A model generated the notes under the pieces. That model was not told the DNA's origin. It saw only the letters and a list, made by a program, of their open reading frames with translations, and searched no databases. Of a stretch of DNA of 64,000 nucleotides, positions 1 through 10,839 are shown one piece after another. This DNA comes from Pseudoneurospora amorphoporcata (taxonomy: Eukaryota; Ascomycota; Sordariomycetes; Sordariales; Sordariaceae): positions 1 to 64,000 of the forward strand of contig MU859179.1 of assembly GCA_033297205.1 (NCBI GenBank). Reading direction: 5' to 3'. The position numbers and the translations under genes were made by a program. The stretch's first letter is position 1. Every line of letters starts with the position of its first letter.

Positions 1-613
1 TGGTCATGATGAAAGTGGTGATGTAAATACCTGCGTTTGACGCCAAGCCTGGGAAAACTGGTTTTGCGGGGCCATTTATTTCGTGGGCGGGGAGCGTGTT
101 TGTAGGATCTTATGGCGTGTATGGAGTGTTCCCCTTGGGGAATATGTGGGAGCTGCTGGCTAACGCGGTGGTTGGGCCGGATAAATCGACTGCGTACTAT
201 TGTGAATCGACTATGTGGATTGGATATAGCCAATGATAGAGTCATGTTCGCGCCTGCTAAAGTTCGCCGTAGTGAACATTATACAATTATCCTTACTAAA
301 AAGTCCTAGAAAATATAAAGACGAAGCGCTCTATTTTGGTGCCTTGATCTGGCTTTGTATATAGGTTCTTGCTTCCGGTGCTCTTCTACCGCCCTCGCCT
401 CCTGCTCTATTGACCTCGCTGGCCATACTTTTACAACCCTGTACGTACTCGTATTCTACAGCAGGAGGACCGAGGAAGGATGTTACGATCCAATCAGAAA
501 CCCCTTATGTAAACTAGAGAGATTGACTAATAGGAGGCAACCCGAACCCAGGGTCCCGGAGTCCCGAAAATACGGGACTACAGGACGGGTTCGAAGACTA
601 ATATATAAGAAGA
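1..613. other. Unassigned left edge
   Basis: No convincing gene. Several short open frames exist, but none has a recognisable motif or a plausible intron structure. The frame of the NLR relic that follows (positions 2 modulo 3) can be read upstream only through many stops, so an older 5' part of that relic may extend into this stretch, but I cannot recognise a NACHT P-loop in it. Confidence 0.4.
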
Positions 614-950
614 CCGCTTAAAAGTCTCCCTGGAGCTAAATGCGGAATCCGTTGCGGCAGCTGTCGATGCATTTATCTTTTACAAAGTGGACCAACTAAG
701 AGAGCTGAAATAGTACGACTCTACTACGAAAAAGACCGTTTAGGACTACTTGCGCTCCAACGCGCAGGACACGTTCCTCTAGGTGGCGTTGGTCTGCCAA
801 GTACTTGCAGGCCCGGAGGTTAAGAAATGGCGTACCGAAGAAATGCTACGCAAATTTCCGTCCGGGCTGGATGCTCTATATGCGCGGATGAGAGAAGTAG
901 TGTTGCAAGCCAACCGCATGGTTATGACGTGCCAGGATGGAAGGGAAGAG
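614..950 (+). pseudogene. NLR / NACHT-type protein relic
   Basis: A decayed fragment of a fungal NOD-like receptor (STAND NTPase, HET-E-like). One frame reads through phrases typical of the stretch after the NACHT domain in these proteins, such as LELNAESV, DYLRSNAQDTFL, VALVCQ and KFPSGLDALYARM. It is broken by in-frame TAG codons at about 709, 748 and 781; the last falls between DTFL and VALVCQ where the family usually has Trp, so a TGG to TAG change, as RIP makes, is the simplest reading. Intact family members mediate vegetative incompatibility or other non-self recognition. No repeat domain (WD40, ankyrin, TPR) is visible downstream. Recognition is from memory of the family, not from a search. 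Confidence 0.6.
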
Positions 951-1350
951 GTAGGCTGATGCAGGCAGATGAAGGTAGGTTAAGGTAGGTATATGAAGGA
1001 GGTCCATCGTGATCCAACAAGACAACAGCGAGAGACTCCCTTGCCACGCTCTCATCTGCATACACGGCCAAGGAGTACGAAGAACCAATCAGGAATGGTC
1101 TTCTGACCGAGTGCAATCTTGGTGTTACCCGTGTAAAAGATCTAGCCGCAGTGTCAGGACGGTCAACTTTTCTTGTAATCCGCCCAATTATATTCATCTT
1201 TTTAGCGCCGGATCCCCACTTACCGTAATGCCTCCGTAACGAACGATTTGATACGGGAGGTGATTGTTCAGTTTTTTGACCCTGCCACGTGATTAAAAGA
1301 CCCGTTTCATGTCCTTCCCACTCCCATAGATAATCTTAGTGAGGGCCAGA
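951..1350. other. Unassigned stretch beside the NLR relic
   Basis: No gene called. Plus-strand bases 1067-1230 form a short open frame (reads AKEYEEPIRNGLL and ends PDPHLP) that resembles protein-coding sequence more than random DNA. It lacks a start codon and I do not recognise it; it may be another piece of a decayed gene. Confidence 0.3.
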
Positions 1351-1397
1351 CTAGTAGTTGGGTCGGTGACGACCAGCGAATCCCTGGTGTTGTATGT
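1351..1397 (+). rRNA. 5S rRNA, truncated 3' half
   Basis: Bases 1352-1397 match the 3' part of the Sordariomycete 5S rRNA as I know it: TAGTAGTTGGGTCGGTGACG, then ACCAGCGAATCCC and the closing TTGTATGT, followed by a T-rich run at 1401-1412 that could end Pol III transcription. The 5' half (about 70 bases, normally starting ACATACGACC) is missing; the bases before 1351 do not resemble it. In Neurospora 5S genes are dispersed single copies, so an isolated position is expected, but this copy lacks half the molecule and should be a pseudogene. Confidence 0.8.
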
Positions 1398-4300
1398 ATG
1401 TCTTTTCTCTTTTACTCTTTCTTCCCTTCTTTTTTTCCCACTCTCATTTCTTTGAGCCACACACATCCTGTCTGTCCCATTACTACTACAACCGGGATAA
1501 TAGCTTCAGTTCCAACCCTTCGACATAGATATTACTAATTGTTTCAAAACAAATCTTCGACGACAGTAGTATCTCAGTAGAAACCTCACTCACAGTGGCA
1601 TTTTCGATGTATGCTCCATGTTGCATGCAGCAGCATAGTAAATCACCATTACAGGTCTGGCAAGGTGATCTACACCTATGAGCATGAGTCATGACGGCTC
1701 CCGTCTCGCGGGCCTTGACCCCGCCCGCCCGCCATCGGTCAAGCTCAAGATTTAGTCCTCAGCTTTACCTCTCGAGGGATGCTATCGTCGCTCGATCTAG
1801 CTCCAGTCAGTCCAGTGAATGGCAGTGATATCTCTTCACGATGCATCATTATCAACATGTCCGATTCGGGAATCCCATTCGATGCAATGTCTCTTCTCAC
1901 TCTTGGGCATAGTCTACCTACCTACTTAAAAAGATACCTTACTGCCAAGGCCTTGGAAACATGCTATTCCGGTCTCGGTTTGAGACTGTCTGGAATTCTG
2001 GACCCCTCATCTCAATTCTCATCCAGCTCAAGCTTTTCTTCAAGTTAGCTAGCTGGAATCACCAGGACGTCTAGGTATGCACTCAGTACCTGTAATCAAT
2101 ACACCGACCGAGTTTCAATGCATAACTTTACCATTTAAAAAAAAAAAAAAAGGCCCATTACCCTCTATGTCTATCCGAGGCCTGCGTTACATTTCAGAAT
2201 CTGAATATTCCAGCAAATCCATGGAGATAACTGGAAAGAATTGTCATTTGTCATGGACAAAAGGCTTAACCGGCCTCGGACTATCGAGTATCGACTTTGG
2301 TGTGCAGCGCAGAAGCAGCAAGACCGTTAAGTCTAGACCTAGAATCTGGACCACCTACCTACCTGCTGAAGGGAAGCGCACGTGCACTGGCAGCGGCAGC
2401 GGCAGGACGGATCAAATACTGGGCCATTCAAGTATCAGTATCAGCACTTCTGCTTTCTCAGTGTCAGCGTTTATCTGCATCTTTGATGATAAGAACCAGA
2501 GCTGAAAATGTCACATTGCCACAGCAGTGGTTGAGATGGTGGCCAGCTGTATTGGGAGTTGTCACTTACACGACGGTCCGAGGAGAATTCCACGCATAAA
2601 GGATGCGATTGGGTGATGTCGCAAAGCGTGGGGGCTGGGGTCTGGTATCTTCAAGAGACATCACCTCGGTCAGAACCGAAGATATAGTTCTAGATCTTCA
2701 CTGCCTGCTCAGGAGTCTCCTCTCCATCCGCGATAGATAGAGCTGTCTGTCGTAAGAAGCTTTTCAAGCTTCATGCTAGCTAGATCAATTCCCACTACTT
2801 AGCATCATCTCCCGCCGGTTTGGAGACCTTATGCTGCTCACTTAGCAACTATCTCAACTGGAGATACAAAACCAAAGTTCACATACCTCAGAGTTGACTC
2901 CGAGAAGATGGAGGGTGACATTGATTGTGTACCATCCAGCGCCGAGAATTTGGATCTTCCAAGCGGATGAGGCGTTTTCGCGGATCCTGATTATTGGCTC
3001 GCCTAGCCTCCAAACCTCGAAGGGGCTAGTGATGCAAAATGCCCAGAGTGCCGACAGGACTGGATAAGAAAGTGAAGATAGAGACGAATACAGTATTAAA
3101 GTCTAACCATTGGTGAAAGGAAAGTTGAGCTGATGAGATTGAGAATCGTCAGGATAGACGTAGGTTGGAAGCAATGAAACGCAATCCTACGTGTTCTGCA
3201 CTGCGAAGATCAAGCGGCGGAACTAATTGTCCGCAATGACAGGAAGATATCGCAGAAGGGGAGAAATAGTTGTGGTAAAGCATATTTTGGTAAAAACCTG
3301 TGGGAAAAAGAGTGGTTGGGAAAACGGAAAGGTAGGTAGACTTGGCATGATGAACAGCGAAGCTTTTGTACCACGTGAAACTTCGTATCGGAGATTCAAG
3401 GCGTATTATGGCGTCCACGGCTTGCGATACCAGCGGGAGTTCCCTCTGCTTGTGGGAGTGTACACAGCAGCTGTTGGACAACATGAAAAGTGCGGAGGGG
3501 AGTACAAGAAAACCCACGAGCGAGTTACCTATCTTCATGGGGGTCAGCGAGTAGGACACCAGGCGCACTGGTCGCCTGGTAAGGTGCAGGTGGTTCGATA
3601 ACGCGGCCGAGCAAAGCATGGAAATAGAAACCCAGACAACCAACAACTGGACGAGTCTCAGTGATGGTCCAGGGATGAGACGGCTGTACGGTCTGTACCA
3701 ACCCAACATGCCCCTGAACCAAGAAATCGGGCCAAGTCGAACGGCCTTGCCGTCCTCTGTACGATAGATGATCGTTAGGAAGGTCCCGTCCTACGAGATT
3801 CCTAACTGGTTCCACGTGTGTGGAAATGCTGGGATGTCGGTAAAGTGCCGAAGCAGGTCTCACTGCCTAATCACTGCAGTGACCTAGGCAAAACGCTGGA
3901 ACGGCGGCCGACCAAAAAGGAGCATGGCTGAGGCGAATATTGACTTGGTCCGTGGGCGTCTAGCCAGCTCAGTGGGCTTCGAATCGGCGAGGCTGACTTG
4001 TCATCTTCCCCGAAGTGGAAGCCAGTAGAGAAAGTGTCGTGGTGGAAATGATGTGGATGAATTACTATTGCAATTCTCGCGAAAGGCCTGCCCACTCCCG
4101 GTGGCCGGATTATCACCATCGTCAACAACAGCCGATTTTTGGTGTTGATATGGCAGGAAGTCGGGGCTGTCACAGTCAGCCAGCCGCAAGGTCAGGGCCG
4201 CCCAAGATGGACAAAGCATTGTCGTGGCCGATCCCTTCACATGCCTTGGCATCCACGGTGAAGTTGCAAACTTTGCTTTTATGGGCGCAGCTCCAAAGAT

Positions 4301-5883
4301 AAGGTATTTGTCTCGGATGTACCGATTCGGCATCGGTCTGGGCTGTGGAAATGGAATCTTTGCAGACATGATGGTGTGGTGAAGTAACGATATCGAGAAG
4401 CCTGGCTCGAGTGTGGAATTTGAATTCGGAACTGTAAACCTGGTCCAAGTGGTTAGCGAAGAGCTCGTAATACTAACGGGTACGGTCCAACCCGCTCCCT
4501 CCTTCGGGATTCCAGGCACAAGCGAAGATTGCCGCCCTGCGCCACAACCGCCACACGGCGTCACCAAAACGGAGGTGGTGGTTGTTGATGTTCAGCTACA
4601 CGGCATGGGCATTGTAGCCATGTAGCAGATGCCCGCCAACAACACTGGATATGCTGCCATAATTACAGTACGGGTTGCTTGTGTTGTTTCCCGCGCCTGT
4701 CAATCCCTTGAAATGTTTGCAGCATCTCGGAAAGGAGTGTTGATCTCTCGTATAGTATCCCTACCTCGTGTCTGCAACGAATACAGAACTAGTGGTATTG
4801 CTGGAGGGGGTGCCTGGTTTAGCGAGACAATCAGCACATCTGCGACACCAACACGATGCAAGTTTCAGTGGACGATAAAACTGTAATGTATCACGACGGC
4901 GGGCAGTTTTCGAGACGGTTTCAGTACACTACATGGGGTACAGTTTGCTCCCTTGACAAGCTGGGTGCGTCTTGACTCCTGACGGGAGGGGTCAAGTCAC
5001 CGTCCGCAGCAGCTCGTGTGATTATCCGTTACTCGACCTGGGTGCCGGCCATGAACTGATCATGCTTTCGGGATAAGAGTACTTGCCGCAGGCGGCTGAA
5101 GCTGGGCACAGGTGGTGTACCGGAAGAGTGGCCAACCTTGACGCAGATCATGCTCTTTTGCAGGACAAACATCTGGTTGTCTGCCTTTAGTGCTTGGGGA
5201 AAAAGCAAAGCATCTGTGATGCGGCGTTGACTCGGGTGTGAAAGCGCGAGCGGAGTTAGACCCCCATTTCCCTGTAAGGTGCAGTGGGTTGTTGAAAGGT
5301 TCGTGATGTTGGAGGTTTGGTCTTCTCATCCCGTCGGTACGTCGCAAATTCACAAACCCCCTTCAAGCGGGGCACATTCTCCCGTCTTACTCCACCAGCC
5401 CCACCAAACAACGGGCGCTAAAGTGGCCCCCATGCCGCTGTCAGGTACAGGCTCCAATGGTCCGTTTCGACGTCAACACCACGCCGTGACTTCCAGATTC
5501 ACCCAAGAACGCAACACCAACCGAGTTCACTCCTTCCCACCAACATACCCAAGGACCTCGACAGCCACCAAATTCTTCCCCCCTCGACATCCAGAATGAA
5601 CTGGCAGGAGCTGAACGGTCGCCAGGGCCCTAGGCTCCTTGATCCGATTTTTGCTTTGCTTCTTTCTGCCATCGTTCTGGCCACACGTCCAAGTCTATCG
5701 AATTGATACAGCGTGGGCGCAAGATAGTAAGTCCAACACAGTCCACGATTTCAGCGTCTGGTTCAGTTACAAGACCTCCCTGGTCTCGCGGTCTTGTTCC
5801 CAAAATTCCAAAGACACAGATCGTCTACCATCTATCATATCTCCTTGTCCATATTGTTGCTTTCCTTTAGACCACAGACAACC
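1398..5883. other. Long gene-free stretch
   Basis: Nothing supportable in 4.5 kb. Open frames up to 188 codons occur (for example minus strand 4001-4567 and 3149-3709) but overlap one another in several frames, lack domains and show no coherent exon chain. There is a short A run at about 2138-2151. The last few hundred bases before 5884 are likely promoter and 5' leader of the GH16 gene. Confidence 0.4.
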
Positions 5884-7361
5884 ATGGACAACAACCGTAA
5901 CCACCGCCAAGACCTCGACCCTCGCGCCAGCGGCCGTCACTTGGATTCCGGCGCCGAGTCCCGTGCCTCGCAACAATCCAAGGAAGGCACCAACGAGAAC
6001 CCCTTTGCTAGTCCCGATGGTACTCGCCCACCATCGAGCTTCGATACAGCTTCGAATTGTGGCGGGTTAGGAGCTCACCACGAGGTTCTCCCCGGTGGCC
6101 AACGATACTTCCACTCTCGTCGAGTACGCAAGGGCGAGGTAGAAAAGCCATGGGCAGCGAAGAAGCACCCCAAGGAGAAGTGGGTGACCATCATCCCGCT
6201 AATCGGCATCTTCATCGGCTTGGGCATCTCGGGCTTCCTGGTGTGGGATGGAATCAGGTCTGTGGTGAAGCACAGGTACTGTTTGGTACTGGATGAGGAT
6301 TGGAGTCAGGGGATTAGGGACAGTGTGTGGCAGCATGAGGTGCAGTTGGGTGGTTTTGGGTATGTTTCTTCCTCTCTTCCTCCCCCCCTCTGCTACTCCA
6401 GTTGCTAACAAGCACCTCAACCACCAGCAACGGCGAATTCCAACAAACCACCAAAGAAAACGCCTACGTCCAAGATGGCAAGCTGGTCATCAAGGCCACC
6501 CTCCAAGATGAAAAGCTCCTTCTCTCCGACTCCAAGATCGATCTCCTCTCCTCCGGTGACTGCACTTCCACCCTGTTCGAGAACTGCGTCGCCGCCACCA
6601 ACACCACCGCCGGCAACTCGTCCATCGTCCCACCCGTCCTGTCCGCCCGCCTCAACACCCGTTTGGGAGCATCCATCAAATACGGTCGTGTCGAGGTCAC
6701 CGCTCGCATGCCCCAAGGCGACTGGCTCTGGCCTGCCATCTGGATGATGCCCGTCAACAACACGTACGGCGAGTGGCCTCAATCCGGCGAGATCGACCTC
6801 GCCGAGTCCCGCGGAAACAACTACACGTACCCGCAAGGCGGCAACGACATCATCTCCTCCACCCTGCACTGGGGTCCCTCCTCCAAGTCAGACGCCTTCT
6901 GGCGCACCAACGTCAAGCGCCGAGCTTTGCACACCACCTTCGCCAACAAATTCCACACCTTCGGTCTCGAGTGGTCAGAAAAGTACCTCTTCACATATGT
7001 CGACTCGCGCCTGCTGCAGGTTTTGTACACAAACTTTAACAAACCACTCTGGCAGCGGGGCAATTTCCCGCAGGTGGAAAACGGGACAAGAACCGTTGAT
7101 CCGTGGGGACACACTGGACGGTTGAACACGCCGTTTGATCAAAAGTTTTATCTGATTCTCAATGTGGCGGTGGGCGGAACCAACGGCTGGTTCGAGGACC
7201 AGGTGAATGGCAAGCCGTGGGTTGACGCGAGCCCTAATGCGAAAAAGGACTTTTGGCAGGCCAAGGATCAGTGGTTGCCGACGTGGAAGAAGCCGCAGAT
7301 GGAGGTGAAGAAGGTGATGATGTGGCAGCAGTGTGATGGGCATGAGAATGAAGATTTGTAG
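5884..7361 (+). CDS. GH16 beta-glucanase, membrane-anchored
   Basis: Predicted glycoside hydrolase family 16 protein (beta-1,3 or 1,3/1,4-glucanase, fungal GNBP-like group) acting on wall glucan. Exons are 5884-6359 and 6428-7361, a 68-base intron (GTATGT donor, CCACCAG acceptor) and a 469-residue product; frame and sense join cleanly across it. The ATG at 5884 has a good context (ACCATGG). Residues 1-99 are hydrophilic and cytosolic-looking, residues about 100-124 (WVTIIPLIGIFIGLG and on) form one transmembrane segment, and the rest is the luminal or extracellular catalytic domain, a type II topology. The GH16 signature is GEIDLAE with E280 as nucleophile, D282, and E285 as acid/base; the preceding WLWPAIWMMP is also family-typical. 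Several N-x-T/S sites follow. Substrate is inferred from family only. Neighbours show no operon-like link. Confidence 0.92.
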
Positions 7362-10300
7362 TTATCAGGTGGCAAGGGATATCGTAGCATAACATAAAGG
7401 CATGAGTGGTGGAAGAAAGATAAGGTACCTTGTGGTGGCGTGAGTGTTGGATCTAGTCTAATTGTTGTTTCTTGGTCCTTTTTCTTTCTCTTTTTTTTGG
7501 TGTTCATATTGGATCTTCTGAACTCTGCATACAAGTCTAGTCTTGGTACAAGGAAGAAAGATATAATATGGTTGGCCTCATGCTCCCGCTGTTGATCACT
7601 GTCACTATGAGTACCTACCTCTGTGCCCCTATTCGATGTGGATATAAAGACCATGACGACGGATTGCTGTCCGCCTTTCCATTCATCCCGTCATGACGTT
7701 GATGCTTGTGTGGTCGAAATAAGCTTTGTGATGCCCTGACATCCCAGCACATACGCCAACATGGTAGGCCTAGAGGGGAATTAGAGTTTTGGGGTTTAGG
7801 CCGGCCCAGGGCAAAGTGGAAGTCGAATTGGAGATGGCGTGAGGCTGGAAATGGAAGGTGGAGCTGAGTGGAGAGAGGCGGGAGCCCTGGACTTCAGCGG
7901 ACCACACAACCACATCCACAGCGGGAGATCATCGCTGAGTGGTAAGTAGGGACGGGGGTGTACAATCTAGACTAGAATAGGTTAATGCTGCCCCTGGTTT
8001 CTCTCTTAATTGGTACTCCTCGCATACTACTTGTAAGTAAGATGGGATTTATTCCAGTGCGCCAAACCTCACGAATGGCATTGGATATTCAACCTCCGAT
8101 GTGGCATATTCAGAGTGAGATCACGCCTTGGTCATTGAAATGAAATGCATAGAGAGGTTGGCCTGAGGTCTCGAGCTATAACACCAACCAAGCAGTATTA
8201 GACTGTATAAAGTTGGACCCTACGCTAGGCATGGGGCGTCTGGAGCTCAAGGTTATCTCTAAGGTACCTACCTCTAGGTGCTTGACGATGTGCAAAAAGC
8301 CTTGCAAGATTCGCACTAATTCAACGCCATGTTATCATCTTGGCAGCCTGAGTTTCTCGGGAGAATGGAAAGCCTTGAGGCGTAACCACCCAGGAGGCTC
8401 ATACTGAATGAATTAGAGATAGTGTAGAGGTAGTGATCCCGTCACTTGCCGCCCATTTTTCGGTGGACAAACCCCAACCTACCTTAGATAGAGCCAGCTA
8501 CGCGTAGGATGCCGGCGATTTCAGAACCGGGGGCCGATCGATGTCACTGGCAGGTATGCGGGGGCCGTCCGGGTTCCATTTCCAACCCCGGATTCCCTTT
8601 CGGTATCATGGAGTTCCCGACCTCGGGGAGGTTTTCCGACTACTTGCCAAATCGCAATTCGCAAATAAATTCCATTTTCTTTTTGCGCTCCGTCCGGTCC
8701 CCACAATAGTCACCAGGTTCCCTAGTGTACCTTTTCGCAACAACCTTGTGTTACGTGGCTCGCGACAGCTGCCGGTATCTACCGCCGCGGATTATCAGCC
8801 AGTCACATCGCCGCCCGATAACATGCACGACCGATGAGATACCTAGATGAATACGAGAGAGAAAAAAAACATTGGCACTCGCAGAGTTGGCCAAAAATAG
8901 GCGGGCGGGGCGGTCTAGGTAGTCTATGCCTTGGCGTTTTCCATTGCGCGCGCATCCATTCGATTCGATTCGGTATGAGCACACCCACTCAACTGTTTTC
9001 CAATTTCCATCCGGGCAAACTTGAGAGCAATTTTCTAGTGAATTTCCGAGGTTTGGGATAAAGCGGCTCGAGATGACTTCAAATGCCAAGTTTTGTGCCT
9101 GGCGATGAAGCATAGAAACGGGCATAAAAGGGATGGCAAGAGTTTGGTGCGTTGGTGCGTTGGCAGCGCTCGTGGCCAACAATGATGGATGAAGGGATAT
9201 TGAGGCTTTACGATCTCATGTCGTCTTTTGGCGTATCAGAGTTGGAGACAGAAAAGATGGGTGGCCAACCTCGGGCCGTTTTGACACCTCTCGGATTGGA
9301 ATGTTTTAAAATTAGTGCTAAAAAGCTTGTTTTCGACGGTGCGCGGGACCTCGTGAATTATTCCGAAGGATCAAAAGCTTATCTCTAGAGGTACCGTAAG
9401 GTAGACAAACCACCCAGTGAGTTGGCAACGAACGAGATGTTCTAAACATGGAAGTCAAAAACAGCATGTTGATGGCGGCAGATGATGATGCTGACGAGCG
9501 GCTCCAAATTGCCGTTACTACCGCAGCAGTGCCGTGTGCTTGCTTTCGGGAATGATGAAGCGCGAACTGTATCTGAATACGATATCATGAAGCATAAGGG
9601 CAGATGTTGTCAGCGCATCCTAAGGTAGCCACCGTGAGAGCCTTATCACGCAGGTACTTTTCTGTCTCGGAAGAGGCCCGGATCTCGGCTTGCAGATACT
9701 TAATGTCACCCCAACACTGTGTGAATGAAAAGCGTACCTAGAAGATGCCAATTAATCGCAATTATTATTTGTGATATTGGCGCTGAAGACTTGCGGTGCT
9801 ACGGTCAATGGAGATTGTGTTGTTCTGCAACAACATGGCCGTAGCGGTCGCATGGTTGCATGTCTTGGATTGTGAATTGGAGCGCCACGGGAGAATTGTT
9901 GGACCCCCTCCCCGCCCGTACCTGAACGCCAAGCCAAGGCAAGTCCCCAGCCCAAAATTGAGCCAATGGCCGCCCATTGCTACACAGTGGACATTTGTAT
10001 TGATGCCTCGACCCCTCGCTGCCAACGGCCACTCTCCTATTTGTCTTTATCGACGTTTATATTGATTTTGTTGTCACTGACTGCTCTCCCAGAATACAAA
10101 CCTCGTCACTGTTGGGACTCCGTTTAATATCTCGATACGGCTGTATTCCAGCCGACTCGGGTAATGCTCCAAGGCTTTTCCCACTCGAGGTACCTTTTCT
10201 AGGCCTCCACACCTTTCTTCTGTTGGAGAGGTGGGCTGGGCTCTTTGCCCTGGACACCCAGCCCAAACCATCGTGGTCTGTCTATCAGAAGGAAAGGTCA

Positions 10301-10839
10301 GCTTCCTAAAGGGCAGCCACTCGCCTGGCTACCAACATGTCATCTAGTCGAGGAACGGCCAGTCCTCTCTTTTCTGTTTCGATATCCCCTCTCATTCTGG
10401 CACATCCTTACGCTCGTTTGACCTGATTAGACTTCCGACATAACATAGACAGACGGGTGATACCCAGGAAACACAACAGAATCCCACACATCATACCCGA
10501 TTACTGCCCTGGAACCACGCAGCACCAGCTTGTTATCCGACATTACACAGCTGTTAGATGCAGATTGCTTAAAGACTGCGCAAGGCAAGAAAACACATCC
10601 TGTATGCCGACCCCCGTCACCATTGCCAGGACTCCCGAGATTTCAAGTATCATGGGCTGACAGATCCATCACAGGCACGACATCAACTGCATCTAGTCCA
10701 CCCTCTCCCATCCGTCGCAGACTTCGCCCAATCCGTGTCATCGTCGTTCCCATCATTCAGTCCCCCAAGGGGAGGAAGGCCTTCAGCAATCTAATTCATA
10801 TACCGAGTGGAAAGGGTGGGTTGGGCTTCCGTGAACACC
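7362..10839. other. Intergenic, GH16 to GT2
   Basis: 3.5 kb with no supportable gene. Short open frames at 8541-8837, 8751-9182 and 9796-10065 overlap on both strands and carry no motif. The region from about 10,080 to 10,839 is pyrimidine-rich and probably holds the promoter and a long 5' leader of the glycosyltransferase gene. Confidence 0.45.

Noticed and set aside
4001..4567. 188-codon minus-strand frame
   Set aside because: Competing frames of similar length on both strands, no motif and no exon partner.
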